DNA of 64,000 bases from RPQJ01 sp963778185 (GTDB lineage Bacteria > Pseudomonadota > Gammaproteobacteria > Steroidobacterales > Steroidobacteraceae): contig CAVZTF010000003.1 of the NCBI GenBank assembly GCA_963778185.1, forward strand, positions 1 through 64,000, read 5' to 3'. This document shows positions 1-10,464 of the stretch, piece after piece (positions within the stretch are counted from its first letter, which is position 1; each line of letters opens with the position of its first letter). The translations under genes were made by a program, and so were the position numbers. The notes beneath the pieces are model-generated. The model had not been told where the DNA came from. It was given only the letters and a program-made list of their open reading frames with translations, and made no database searches.

Positions 1-508
1 ACCCCAGCACGAAATACTTGATGGCCGCCTCCGCCGCCGTGCCGGACTCGCGGTTGAACGCGACCATCGCATACAGCGACAGCGCCAGCAGCTCGACGCC
101 GAGGTACAGCGTGACGAGGCTGTTGGCGGAGATCAGCACCATGATGCCGAGCAGTGCGAAGAGCCCGAGCACGAAGAACTCGCCCTTCAGGATCGCGCGC
201 GCCTGCAGATAGCCGTAGGAATACAGGAATGCGACCGCGACGGCCCCGTAGGCCACGAACTTGAGCAGCCCACCGACTGGATCGGCGACGTAGGTGCCGT
301 GCCAGCCGATGGTGCGGGTGTCGACCCCGGTGCGCGCGGTGACCCAGGCCGCGCCCGCGAGCGCCACCAGCGACAGCACGAAGGTCACGCCACGCCTGGC
401 ATCGTCGACGAACAGGTCCACGAGCAGGATGATGCAGGCCGCCGTGAGCAGGAAGATCTCCGGCGCGGCCAGCATGAGGTCGAGGCGAGTGACGGAGGCT
501 GGGTTCAT
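1..508 (-). CDS. nuoN: NADH-quinone oxidoreductase subunit N (partial, 5' part only)
   Basis: Antiporter-like membrane subunit of respiratory complex I, one of three Mrp-type proton-pumping subunits in the membrane arm. About 169 N-terminal residues are visible, starting at ATG 508 three bases below the nuoM stop; the rest lies beyond the left edge. The translation has several hydrophobic helices and the conserved stretch GVELLALSLYAMVAF followed by an alanine-rich AEAAIKYF motif, typical of NuoN. It is the last gene of the nuo operon, as in other Gammaproteobacteria. Truncation is due only to the window edge. Confidence 0.95.
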   Translation of the reverse strand, partial: MNPASVTRLDLMLAAPEIFLLTAACIILLVDLFVDDARRGVTFVLSLVALAGAAWVTARTGVDTRTIGWHGTYVADPVGGLLKFVAYGAVAVAFLYSYGYLQARAILKGEFFVLGLFALLGIMVLISANSLVTLYLGVELLALSLYAMVAFNRESGTAAEAAIKYFVLG

Positions 509-511
509 GGC

Positions 512-2026
512 TCAGAACTTCGTGACCATCATCTGCTGGACGAGGTGTTCGATCGTGGGCCGCATCACGTCGAGCAGCGGCGCGGGCCACAGGCCGAGCG
601 CGAGCACCGCGACCGCCAGCACGCCGAGCACGAGGAATTCGCGGCGGTTCAGGTCCTGGAGTTGCGCGACGTGGTCGTTGGCCACCGGCCCGAAGATCAC
701 GCGCTTGACGAGCCACAGCGTGTAGGCGGCGCCCAGGATCAGCGTGACGGCGGCCAGGAACGCGTACCAGAAGTTGGCGCGGAAGCTCGCGAGGATTACC
801 AGGAACTCGCCCACGAAACCCGAGGTTCCCGGGAGCCCGGCATTCGCCATGGCGAACAGCACCATGAAGGCGCCGAACACCGGCATGGTGTTGATCACGC
901 CACCGTAGTCCGCAATCTGGCGGCTGTGCATGCGGTCGTAGAGCACGCCGATGCAGAGGAACAGCGCGCCCGAGACGAGGCCGTGCGACACCATCTGCAC
1001 CATCGCGCCGTCGAGCCCCATGGCCGCGCCTTCGGTCCCGCCCGTGTTGCGGACGATCTCGAACGCCGCGAACGCGCCCAGCGTCACGAAGCCCATGTGC
1101 GCGATGGACGAATAGGCGATCAGCTTCTTCATGTCCTGCTGCACCAGGGCGACGAAGCCGATGTAGACGACGGCGATCAGCGACAGCGCGATGATCAGCC
1201 AGTCGAGTTCCCGGCTCGCGTCCGGCGCGATCGGCAGGCTGAAGCGCAGGAACCCGTACCCGCCCATCTTCAGCATGATGGCGGCCAGGATCACCGAACC
1301 GCCCGTCGGCGCCTCGACGTGCGCGTCCGGCAGCCAGGTGTGCACCGGCCACATCGGCACCTTCACCGCGAACGCAACCAGGAACGCGACGAAGATGAAC
1401 AACTGCTCGGTCAGCGACAACGGCATCGCCTGCAGGTCTGCGATGGAGTAACTGCCACCCTGCAGGTAAAGGTAGATCAGGGCGACCAGCATCAGCACCG
1501 ACCCGAGGAACGTGTAGAGGAAGAACTTCACGGTCGCGTACACGCGGCGCACGCCGCCCCACACGCCGATGATGATGAACATCGGGATCAGCATCGCTTC
1601 CCACAGGACGTAGAACAGCATCGCGTCCAGGGCCGCGAACACGCCGATCATCAGCCCCTCGAGGACCAGGAAGGCTGCGAAATACTGCGCCGGGCGCTTC
1701 TCGATCATCGTCCAGCCCGCGATCACCACCAGCGGTGTCACGAAGGTGGTGAGCACGATGAGCGGCATCGAGATGCCGTCGACCCCGAGGTGGTACCAGG
1801 CGTTGAACGCGCCGATCCACGGCTGCCGCTCGACGAACTGCATTGCGGCCGTGCCCGTGTCGAAGTCGCTCCACAGGACCAGGCTGGCGACGAACGTCGC
1901 AACCGAGCCCGCGAGCGCCAGCCAGCGCGCGGCGGCCGCGTTGCGGTCGCCCGCCAGCAGCAGCAGGAAGCCGGCCGCAATGGGCAGCCAGACGAGAACG
2001 CTCAGAACGGGCCAGTCAGCTTGCAT
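512..2026 (-). CDS. nuoM: NADH-quinone oxidoreductase subunit M
   Basis: Antiporter-like proton-pumping subunit of complex I in the inner membrane. The 504-residue length fits the family (E. coli 509). Family residues are present: E143 in WEAMLIPMF (142-150), K222 in VKVPMW, HTWLPDAH (229-236) and K253, the buried charged residues along the half-channels of NuoL/M/N proteins. About 14 hydrophobic segments cover the protein. ATG start; three bases separate it from the nuoL stop and three from the nuoN start, consistent with one transcript. Confidence 0.97.
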   Translation of the reverse strand: MQADWPVLSVLVWLPIAAGFLLLLAGDRNAAAARWLALAGSVATFVASLVLWSDFDTGTAAMQFVERQPWIGAFNAWYHLGVDGISMPLIVLTTFVTPLVVIAGWTMIEKRPAQYFAAFLVLEGLMIGVFAALDAMLFYVLWEAMLIPMFIIIGVWGGVRRVYATVKFFLYTFLGSVLMLVALIYLYLQGGSYSIADLQAMPLSLTEQLFIFVAFLVAFAVKVPMWPVHTWLPDAHVEAPTGGSVILAAIMLKMGGYGFLRFSLPIAPDASRELDWLIIALSLIAVVYIGFVALVQQDMKKLIAYSSIAHMGFVTLGAFAAFEIVRNTGGTEGAAMGLDGAMVQMVSHGLVSGALFLCIGVLYDRMHSRQIADYGGVINTMPVFGAFMVLFAMANAGLPGTSGFVGEFLVILASFRANFWYAFLAAVTLILGAAYTLWLVKRVIFGPVANDHVAQLQDLNRREFLVLGVLAVAVLALGLWPAPLLDVMRPTIEHLVQQMMVTKF

Positions 2027-2029
2027 GGG

Positions 2030-3982
<1,953 letters not shown>

Positions 3983-3985
3983 GGC

Positions 3986-4291
3986 TCAGCCCCGCATGGC
4001 GTCGAGGTCCTCGACGTTGATGCTGCGCCGCTGCCGGAACAGCACGACCAGGATCGCCAGCCCGATGGCGGACTCCGCCGCGGCGACCGTCAGGATGAAG
4101 AACACGAACACCTGGCCGGAGAGGTCGCCCAGGTGGTGCGAGAACGCGATGAAGTTGAAGTTGACCGAGAGCAGCATGAGCTCGATGCACATGAGCAGCA
4201 GCAGCACGTTCTTGCGGTTGATGAAGATGCCGGCCACGCTCAGGGCGAAGAGGACACCGGACAGCAGCAGGACGTGCGACAGCGGGATCAT
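3986..4291 (-). CDS. nuoK: NADH-quinone oxidoreductase subunit K
   Basis: Small three-helix complex I membrane subunit at the junction between the quinone module and the antiporter subunits. 101 residues, the family length. The two membrane glutamates needed for proton transfer are present: E37 in LMCIELMLL and E73 in AAAESAIGL (E36 and E72 in E. coli). The ATG at 4291 overlaps the nuoJ stop by four bases (ATGA), implying translational coupling. A longer open frame continues upstream in this phase but is only a shadow of nuoJ and nuoI. Confidence 0.96.
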   Translation of the reverse strand: MIPLSHVLLLSGVLFALSVAGIFINRKNVLLLLMCIELMLLSVNFNFIAFSHHLGDLSGQVFVFFILTVAAAESAIGLAILVVLFRQRRSINVEDLDAMRG

Positions 4292-4890
4292 TGCTTGCCC
4301 TCCGCGTCCATCTTCACGATCCGGATGCGGTCCTGCGCCCTCACGGCGACCTGTCGCGCCACGTCCTGCAGCTTCTGTCCCGGCCGCCGGCGCATCGTCA
4401 GCGTGATTGCGGCGACGATGGCGACCAGCAGGATCACGGCAGCGACCTCGAACGGGTACAGGTACTCCGTGTACAGCAGGTAGCCGAGCTCGGCCGTGTT
4501 CGAATAGCCCTCGGGCCTGGGTGCCGGCACCGGCGTCTCGTCGAGTCCCAGCTGGCGGACCCACACCACGAGGCCGATCTGCGCCACGACGACCAGCGCA
4601 ATCAGCGCGCCGAGCGGCGCGTAGCGCGTGAAGCCCTGGCGCAGCTTCTCGACGTCCACGTCCATCATCATCACGACGAACAGCCACAGCACCATGACCG
4701 CGCCCACGTAGACCACGATCAGGGTGATGGCGAGGAACTCCGCCTCGAGCAGCAGCCAGATGACCGCGCTGTTCAGGAACGCGAACACCAGGAACAGCGC
4801 GCAGTGCACGGGGTTGCGCGCCGTGATCACGCCGAGCGCCGCGAGGACCAGGATCGCGCCGAACAGGTAGAAGAGGACGTTGACGATCAT
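4288..4890 (-). CDS. nuoJ: NADH-quinone oxidoreductase subunit J
   Basis: Membrane subunit of complex I packed against NuoK, NuoA and NuoH. 200 residues with five predicted membrane helices; the segment VYVGAVMVLWLFVVMM is the conserved TM3 of the family, where a pi-bulge helix takes part in coupling. The C-terminal tail is charged and cytoplasmic. ATG start at 4890, 15 bases downstream of the nuoI stop; the end overlaps nuoK by four bases. Confidence 0.96.
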   Translation of the reverse strand: MIVNVLFYLFGAILVLAALGVITARNPVHCALFLVFAFLNSAVIWLLLEAEFLAITLIVVYVGAVMVLWLFVVMMMDVDVEKLRQGFTRYAPLGALIALVVVAQIGLVVWVRQLGLDETPVPAPRPEGYSNTAELGYLLYTEYLYPFEVAAVILLVAIVAAITLTMRRRPGQKLQDVARQVAVRAQDRIRIVKMDAEGKQ

Positions 4891-4905
4891 CGTGTGGTCG
4901 CTCGT

Positions 4906-5385
4906 TCAGCGGTAGCGGGCGTCGGCCGCCTTGTCCGCGGCGATCATGGCCTCGTAGCGCTCGCCGATGGCGAGCAGCTTGTCCTTGGTCATTATGTTCT
5001 CGCCGGGGTTCTCCATGTGGTACTCGTGCAGCCGGGTCTCGACGATCGCGTCCACCGGGCACGCCTCTTCGCAGAAGCCGCAATAGATGCACTTGAAGAG
5101 GTCGATGTCGTAGCGCGTGGTGCGGCGCGTGCCGTCGGCGCTGACGTCCGACTCGATGGTGATCGCGAGCGCGGGACACACGGCCTCGCAGAGCTTGCAG
5201 GCGATGCAGCGCTCCTGCCCGTTCGGGTAGCGGCGCAGGGCGTGCAGGCCGCGAAAGCGCGGCGACTGCGGGGTCTTCTCCTCCGGGTACAGGATCGTGA
5301 CCTTCGGCCGGAAGAAATTCTTCAGCGTGACCGAGAGGCCGACCAGCAGCTCGTAGAGGAAGAATGTCTTGATGACGCTGCGCAT
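4906..5385 (-). CDS. nuoI: NADH-quinone oxidoreductase subunit I (2x[4Fe-4S] ferredoxin-like)
   Basis: Peripheral-arm subunit carrying clusters N6a and N6b, which pass electrons to N2 in NuoB. 159 residues. Two full CxxCxxCxxxCP motifs: C60/C63/C66/C70 and C99/C102/C105/C109. The N-terminal amphipathic segment (FFLYELLVGLSVTLKNFF) lies on the membrane surface in known structures. I chose ATG 5385, eight bases from the nuoH stop, because it gives the family length; the open frame runs much further upstream only as a shadow of nuoH. Confidence 0.96.
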   Translation of the reverse strand: MRSVIKTFFLYELLVGLSVTLKNFFRPKVTILYPEEKTPQSPRFRGLHALRRYPNGQERCIACKLCEAVCPALAITIESDVSADGTRRTTRYDIDLFKCIYCGFCEEACPVDAIVETRLHEYHMENPGENIMTKDKLLAIGERYEAMIAADKAADARYR

Positions 5386-5393
5386 GCTTTGCC

Positions 5394-6452
5394 TCAGGCG
5401 GCCCACGGGCCGATCTTGAAGACCCACAGCGCGGCTTCCACGCACAGCCACACGAGCGTGACCGGAATGAACACCTTCCAGCCCAGCCGCATGATCTGGT
5501 CGTAGCGGTAGCGCGGGAACGTGGCGCGGAACCACAGGAAGCAGAACAGGAAGAACGCGATCTTGAGCACCAGCCAGTGCAGGCCCGGGGCCGCGAGGAA
5601 CGTGCCACCCACGAGCGGGTAGCCCTCGAACGGCGACAGCCAGCCGCCGAAGAAGAAGGTCGCCGTGAGTGCCGCGACCAGGATCATGTTCGCGTACTCC
5701 GTCAGGAAGAACAGCGCGAACGCGATGCCGGAATACTCGACGTGGAAGCCCGCGACGATCTCCGACTCGCCCTCGGCGACGTCGAACGGCGCGCGGTTGG
5801 TCTCGGCGACCCCGGAGATGAAGTACACGACGAAGAGCGGGAACAGCCAGAACCAGTGCCAGGCGAGCACCCCGCCCGACTGCGCCTCGACGATGCGGCC
5901 GATGTTGAGCGTGCCGGCGGCCATCACCACGCCGACCAGCGCGAATCCCATCGCGATCTCGTAGGCCACGATCTGCGCGGCGGAGCGCATCGCTCCGAGG
6001 AACGCGTATTTCGAGTTCGACGCCCAGCCGGCGAGGATGATGCCGTAGGCGCCGAAGCCCGCGAGCGCGAGAACGTAGAGCACGCCCGCGTCCACGTCCG
6101 CGATCGCGAATCCCGGCCACAGGGATATCACCGCCCAGGCCGCGAAGGCCGGAGTGAGCGCGAGCAGCGGCGCCACGACGAACAGGAAGCGGTTCGAACG
6201 CGACGGCACCACCACTTCCTTGATGAGGAGCTTGATGACGTCGGCGAAGGGCTGCAGCAGTCCCTTCGGTCCCACGCGGTTCGGCCCGAGGCGCACCTGC
6301 ATGTAGCCGATGACCTTGCGCTCCGCGAGCGTCAGGTAGGCCACGCAAAGGATCACCGTGATGGTCACCGCGAGAATCTGGCCCAGCGCGACGAGCACCT
6401 GCCGCAGCCCCCCCGGCCACGCCTGCCAGGTGGCGGTGACGAAATCCATCAT
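5394..6452 (-). CDS. nuoH: NADH-quinone oxidoreductase subunit H
   Basis: Membrane subunit forming most of the quinone-access chamber and linking the peripheral arm to the proton-pumping arm. 352 residues with eight helices. The conserved block ERKVIGYMQVRLGPNRVGP near residues 44-62 is the NuoH signature, and AETNRAPFDVAEGESEIV is the acidic loop lining the quinone cavity. The start codons ATGATG overlap the nuoG stop, so 6452 or 6449 could be used; translational coupling is likely either way. Confidence 0.97.
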   Translation of the reverse strand: MMDFVTATWQAWPGGLRQVLVALGQILAVTITVILCVAYLTLAERKVIGYMQVRLGPNRVGPKGLLQPFADVIKLLIKEVVVPSRSNRFLFVVAPLLALTPAFAAWAVISLWPGFAIADVDAGVLYVLALAGFGAYGIILAGWASNSKYAFLGAMRSAAQIVAYEIAMGFALVGVVMAAGTLNIGRIVEAQSGGVLAWHWFWLFPLFVVYFISGVAETNRAPFDVAEGESEIVAGFHVEYSGIAFALFFLTEYANMILVAALTATFFFGGWLSPFEGYPLVGGTFLAAPGLHWLVLKIAFFLFCFLWFRATFPRYRYDQIMRLGWKVFIPVTLVWLCVEAALWVFKIGPWAA

Positions 6453-8635
6453 GCCGCACCGCCGCGGGCGGCCCGCCCGTCACGGGTTTCCTGCAGCGGC
6501 CGCGAGCGGCGCACCACGGCGTCGACCTCGTAGATGCCGAGCTCGCGGGTGGAATCCAGCGAGGCGAGCCGGCCAGGGGCGAACGCGCCGGCCCCCGGGG
6601 CGCCGCAGACATACTCGCCGAGCTCCTTGCGCAGCTCGTCGCGGATTTCCTCGGAACTCAGGTACTCGAAGCCGGCGAGGCCGAGCAGGTTGCCGAGCAC
6701 GCGCAACACCTTCCATGCCGGCCGCGCGTGGCCCGGCGGGCGCGCCGCGCCCGGCACGCTCTGCCAGCGATCCTCGACGTTGACCCAGGTGCCCGACGTC
6801 TCGGCGAAGGCAGCGACCGGCAGGATCACGGTCGAGCTGGCGAGCTGCTGTTCGCCCGCATACGGCGTCAGCGACACGACGCATTCGGCCGACTGCAGCG
6901 CCGCCTCGTTGCTCCGCGACGGCACGAGGTCGGCAGACTCGATGCCGCCCACCAGGACGTAGGCCCCCAGTCGAGCGTTCAGCATCTCTGCGGCCGGCAG
7001 GCCCGGCTTCGCGACCTCGCGGCCTCCCACGCCACGATGCGGGGTGGCGCCGGCCAGCGCGGCGCCCACGGCATTGGCCCCCTCGGGCAGGAAGCCGAGC
7101 CGCGCACCCGTCACCTCTGCAAGCGCGCCCGCAAGTGCGCAGAGCTCCGAATACGCGACGTGCCTCTCGGCGATCGCACCGAGCAGGACCAGGCGCAGCC
7201 CGCCTTCGGCGAGCATCTTCGCGATTCGCTCGTGCTCCGCGCCCGGCGCTATGCCCTCCAGCGCGGCAGCCACGCTCGCGGCCGCCGGACGCCCCGCGGC
7301 CCGCAGCGCGGCCTGCAGTACGGCGGCGAGGTGCTGGGCCATGCCATGGCCGTTGCTCGTGCAGCTCGCGGCGACGGGGAACGTGACCTCGTATGCCCGC
7401 GGGTTCACGAACGCCACCTGTGTCCCGCCGCGCAGCGCGCCCTTGCGGATGCGGTGCGCGATGATCGGCACTTCCTTGCGGAGGTTGGCGCCGACCACCA
7501 GGATTGCCGAGGCCGATTCGAGCTCGGCGATGGCGCAACCAAGAGTCGGTGCGACGGGCTCGACCTGCTGGCCGCGGAAGTCGATGCGCCGCAGGCGGTA
7601 GTCGACGTTCTCGCTGCCGAGGCCGCGCGCCACGCGCGCCGCCAGGTAGGCCTCCTCGACCGTTGCTCCCGGGGACACGAGCGTGCCGATCTGCGCGCTA
7701 CCCGCTTCCCGTGCGACCTTCTGCAGGCCGCGCGCGGCTGTCTCGAGGGCCGTCTCCCAATCGACTTCGCGCCAGGCGCCCGCCACCTTCACCATCGGCG
7801 CCAGCGCGCGGTCCTCGGTGTAGAGGCCCTCGCAGCTGAATCGGTCGCGATCGGCGATCCAGGTCTCGTTGATCGCTTCGTTCGACCTCGGCACGACGCG
7901 CATCAGGCGGCCGCGCAGCACGTGGCCATACAGGTTCGTGCCGGTGCAGTCGTGCGGTGAAACGAGCGGGTGCTGCGTCATCTCCCACGCGCGGGCGCGA
8001 TAGCGGTAGGGCTTGTTGTTGAGCGCACCGACCGGGCACAGGTCGATGATGTTGCCGGAGAGCTCGTGGTCGACGCTCTGCTCGATCCAGGTCGAGATGC
8101 GCATGCGATCGCCGCGGCCGACCGTGCCGAGTTCCTGGATCCCGGCGATCTCCTGGCCGAAGCGTACGCAACGCGTGCAGTGGATGCAGCGCGTCATGTC
8201 GGTGGAGACCAGCGGGCCGATGCTGGTGTCCCGCACCACGCGCTTGCGCTCCGCGTAGCGCGCGATGTCACGGCCGAAGCCCACGGCGAGGTCCTGCAGC
8301 TCGCACTCGCCGCCCTGGTCGCAGATCGGGCAGTCGAGCGGGTGATTGATGAGCAGGAACTCCATCGTCGCCTTCTGCGCCGCGATGGCGCGGGGCGACT
8401 TCGTGAAGACCTTCATGCCCTCGGCGATGGGCGTGGCGCAGGCCGGCATCGGCTTCGGCGCCTTCTCGACCTCCACCAGGCACATGCGGCAATTGGCCGC
8501 GATCGACAGCTTGTCGTGATAGCAGAAGCGCGGCACGTAGGCGCCGCTCGCATCCGTCACGTGGATGATCATCGCGCCCTTGCGTCCCTTGACCGGGACG
8601 CCGTCGACTTCGAGACTGACCAGCTCTTCGCTCAT
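6449..8635 (-). CDS. nuoG: NADH-quinone oxidoreductase subunit G
   Basis: Large iron-sulfur subunit of the NADH dehydrogenase module. The N-terminal [2Fe-2S] ferredoxin domain has C38, C49, C52 and C66 (N1b); then H98/C102/C105/C111 (N5) and C150/C153/C156/C200 (N4). The rest is a degenerate molybdopterin-oxidoreductase fold. The CxxCxxxC group that binds the extra N7 cluster in E. coli NuoG is absent: only single cysteines remain in HDCTGTN and FSCEGL. 728 residues, shorter than E. coli NuoG (about 908). ATG 8635 lies four bases after the nuoF stop. Confidence 0.96.
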   Translation of the reverse strand: MSEELVSLEVDGVPVKGRKGAMIIHVTDASGAYVPRFCYHDKLSIAANCRMCLVEVEKAPKPMPACATPIAEGMKVFTKSPRAIAAQKATMEFLLINHPLDCPICDQGGECELQDLAVGFGRDIARYAERKRVVRDTSIGPLVSTDMTRCIHCTRCVRFGQEIAGIQELGTVGRGDRMRISTWIEQSVDHELSGNIIDLCPVGALNNKPYRYRARAWEMTQHPLVSPHDCTGTNLYGHVLRGRLMRVVPRSNEAINETWIADRDRFSCEGLYTEDRALAPMVKVAGAWREVDWETALETAARGLQKVAREAGSAQIGTLVSPGATVEEAYLAARVARGLGSENVDYRLRRIDFRGQQVEPVAPTLGCAIAELESASAILVVGANLRKEVPIIAHRIRKGALRGGTQVAFVNPRAYEVTFPVAASCTSNGHGMAQHLAAVLQAALRAAGRPAAASVAAALEGIAPGAEHERIAKMLAEGGLRLVLLGAIAERHVAYSELCALAGALAEVTGARLGFLPEGANAVGAALAGATPHRGVGGREVAKPGLPAAEMLNARLGAYVLVGGIESADLVPSRSNEAALQSAECVVSLTPYAGEQQLASSTVILPVAAFAETSGTWVNVEDRWQSVPGAARPPGHARPAWKVLRVLGNLLGLAGFEYLSSEEIRDELRKELGEYVCGAPGAGAFAPGRLASLDSTRELGIYEVDAVVRRSRPLQETRDGRAARGGAA

Positions 8636-8639
8636 GCCG

Positions 8640-9947
8640 TCACGCTGCGCGCTCGCGCGCCTCGACCAGGCTGTGGCCGTGCTCGACGTAATACTCGAAC
8701 TCGTGCCGGAAATGCTTCACGAAGCTCTGCACGGGCCAGGCCGCGGCATCGCCGAGCGCGCAGATCGTGTGGCCCTCGATGTTGTTGGCGACGCTGACCA
8801 GCAGGTCGACGTCCTCCTTGCGCCCCTGCCCCGCCAGGATCCGCTTCAGCGTGCGGTTGAGCCAGCCCGTGCCCTCGCGGCAGGGCGTGCACTGGCCGCA
8901 GGATTCCATCCAGTAGAAGCGCGAGAGGCGCTCGAGCACGCGCACCATGCAGGTGGTCTCGTCCATGACAATCACTGCGGCGGAGCCGATTGCCGAGCCC
9001 GCCTTCTTCAGCGAGTCGTAATCCATGTTCGCCTGCATCATCACTTCGCCGGGAACCACGGGCACCGACGAGCCGCCGGGGATCACGGCCTTGAGCCTGC
9101 GCCCGCCGCGCATGCCGCCCGCGATCTCGAGCAGGTCCCGGAACGGAATGCCGAGCGGCAGCTCGAAGTTGCCGGGCTTCGCCACGTGGCCCGACACCGA
9201 GAAGATCACCGTGCCGCCGGAGTTCTGCGGGCCGAGCGCGGCGAACCACTCCGAGCCCTTGCGCAGGATGGTCGGCACCGAGGCGAAGCTCTGCGCGTTG
9301 TTGATCGTCGTGGGCTTGCCGTAGAGGCCATAGTTCGCCGGGAACGGCGGCTTGAAACGCGGCTTGCCCTGCTTGCCCTCGAGCGATTCGAGCAGCGCCG
9401 TCTCCTCGCCGCAGATGTACGCGCCCGCGCCGCTGAAGGCGTGGAGGTCGAAATCGACGCCTGAGCCGAGCACGTTCTTGCCGAGCAGCCCGGCCGCATA
9501 GGCCTCTTCGAGCGCTGCCTCGAAGCGCGGGATGGGCTCGGCCATGAACTCGCCGCGGATGTAGTTGTACCCGACGGTGGCGCCCATGGCGTAGCCGCCG
9601 ATGGCCATGCCCTCGATGAGCGCGTGCGGGTTGTAGCGGAGGATGTCGCGGTCGTGGCAGGTGCCGGGCTCGCTCTCGTCCGAGTTGCAGACCACGTACT
9701 TCTGCACCGGGGCGTTGCGCGGCATGAACGACCACTTGAGGCCGGTGGGGAACCCGGCACCGCCGCGGCCGCGCAGGCCCGAGGCCTTGACCGTCTCGAT
9801 GACCTGTTCGCGCGGGGTCTGCTCGGCCAGGATCTTCTTCCAGGCCTCGTAGCCACCGATCTTCAGGTACGTCGCGAGCTCCCACGGGCGCTCGTGCTGC
9901 AGCGGCTCGAAGCAGACCAGGTTCAGGCGATCGCTCCAGTCGGTCAC
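8640..9947 (-). CDS. nuoF: NADH-quinone oxidoreductase subunit F
   Basis: NADH-oxidising flavoprotein of complex I, binding NADH, FMN and cluster N3. 435 residues. GRGGAGFPTG (60-69) is the FMN/NADH-binding glycine-rich loop; the N3 ligands are C350, C353, C356 (SCGQCTPC) and C396. The start is GTG at 9947, read as MTDWSDRLNL; the neighbouring phase from 9885 is a shadow with arginine-rich composition. It lies ten bases downstream of the nuoE stop. Confidence 0.96.
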   Translation of the reverse strand: MTDWSDRLNLVCFEPLQHERPWELATYLKIGGYEAWKKILAEQTPREQVIETVKASGLRGRGGAGFPTGLKWSFMPRNAPVQKYVVCNSDESEPGTCHDRDILRYNPHALIEGMAIGGYAMGATVGYNYIRGEFMAEPIPRFEAALEEAYAAGLLGKNVLGSGVDFDLHAFSGAGAYICGEETALLESLEGKQGKPRFKPPFPANYGLYGKPTTINNAQSFASVPTILRKGSEWFAALGPQNSGGTVIFSVSGHVAKPGNFELPLGIPFRDLLEIAGGMRGGRRLKAVIPGGSSVPVVPGEVMMQANMDYDSLKKAGSAIGSAAVIVMDETTCMVRVLERLSRFYWMESCGQCTPCREGTGWLNRTLKRILAGQGRKEDVDLLVSVANNIEGHTICALGDAAAWPVQSFVKHFRHEFEYYVEHGHSLVEARERAA

Positions 9948-9957
9948 GCGTCGCCCC

Positions 9958-10464
9958 TCACTTGTGTTCGTCGAGGATCCTGTCCACCGTCTCCGGCGTC
10001 AGGTTCTCGTAGTAGACGTGGTCGACCATCATCATCGGCGCGCCGTTGCAGGCGGCGAGGCACTCCTCTTCCTGCTTGAGGAAGAAACGGCCGTCCGGCG
10101 TGCTCTCGCCCACCTTGATGCCGAGCCGCTTCTCCACGTGCGCCAGGATCGACTCCCCGCCGCAGAGCATGCAGGAGATGTTGGTGCACACCGAGATGTG
10201 GTGGCGGCCGACCGGCTTCGTTTCGAACATCGAGTAGAAGCTCGCGACCTCGTACACCTGGATCGGCAGCAGCCCGAGGTAGTCGGCCACGGCATCCATG
10301 GCCTCCTGCGTCAGGTGGCCCTGCTCGTGCTGCACGGCGTGCAGCGCCGAGATGACCGCCGAGCGCTTGCGGTCCGGCGGGAACCTGGCGACCCAGCGGT
10401 CGATTTCCTCGCGGACGTGCGCCGACAGCGTTGCGCCGTTCCCGGCGTGGCCTGCTTCGCTCAC
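9958..10464 (-). CDS. nuoE: NADH-quinone oxidoreductase subunit E
   Basis: Thioredoxin-fold [2Fe-2S] subunit (cluster N1a) of the NADH dehydrogenase module. 168 residues if translation begins at the GTG at 10464, which overlaps the nuoD stop as GTGA; no ATG is available near the expected N terminus, so this coupled GTG is the best start. Cluster ligands are C93, C98, C135 and C139 (CTNISC and CLAAC); an extra C101 is present. The helical N-terminal domain contains ALHAVQHEQGHL, common to the family. Confidence 0.93.
   Translation of the reverse strand: MSEAGHAGNGATLSAHVREEIDRWVARFPPDRKRSAVISALHAVQHEQGHLTQEAMDAVADYLGLLPIQVYEVASFYSMFETKPVGRHHISVCTNISCMLCGGESILAHVEKRLGIKVGESTPDGRFFLKQEEECLAACNGAPMMMVDHVYYENLTPETVDRILDEHK

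Noticed and set aside
197..204. Defective Walker A in FtsH because of Ser instead of Pro (protein positions 197-204)
   Set aside because: All P-loop residues GxxGxGKT are present; the Ser variant is, to my recollection, normal in related Gammaproteobacteria.
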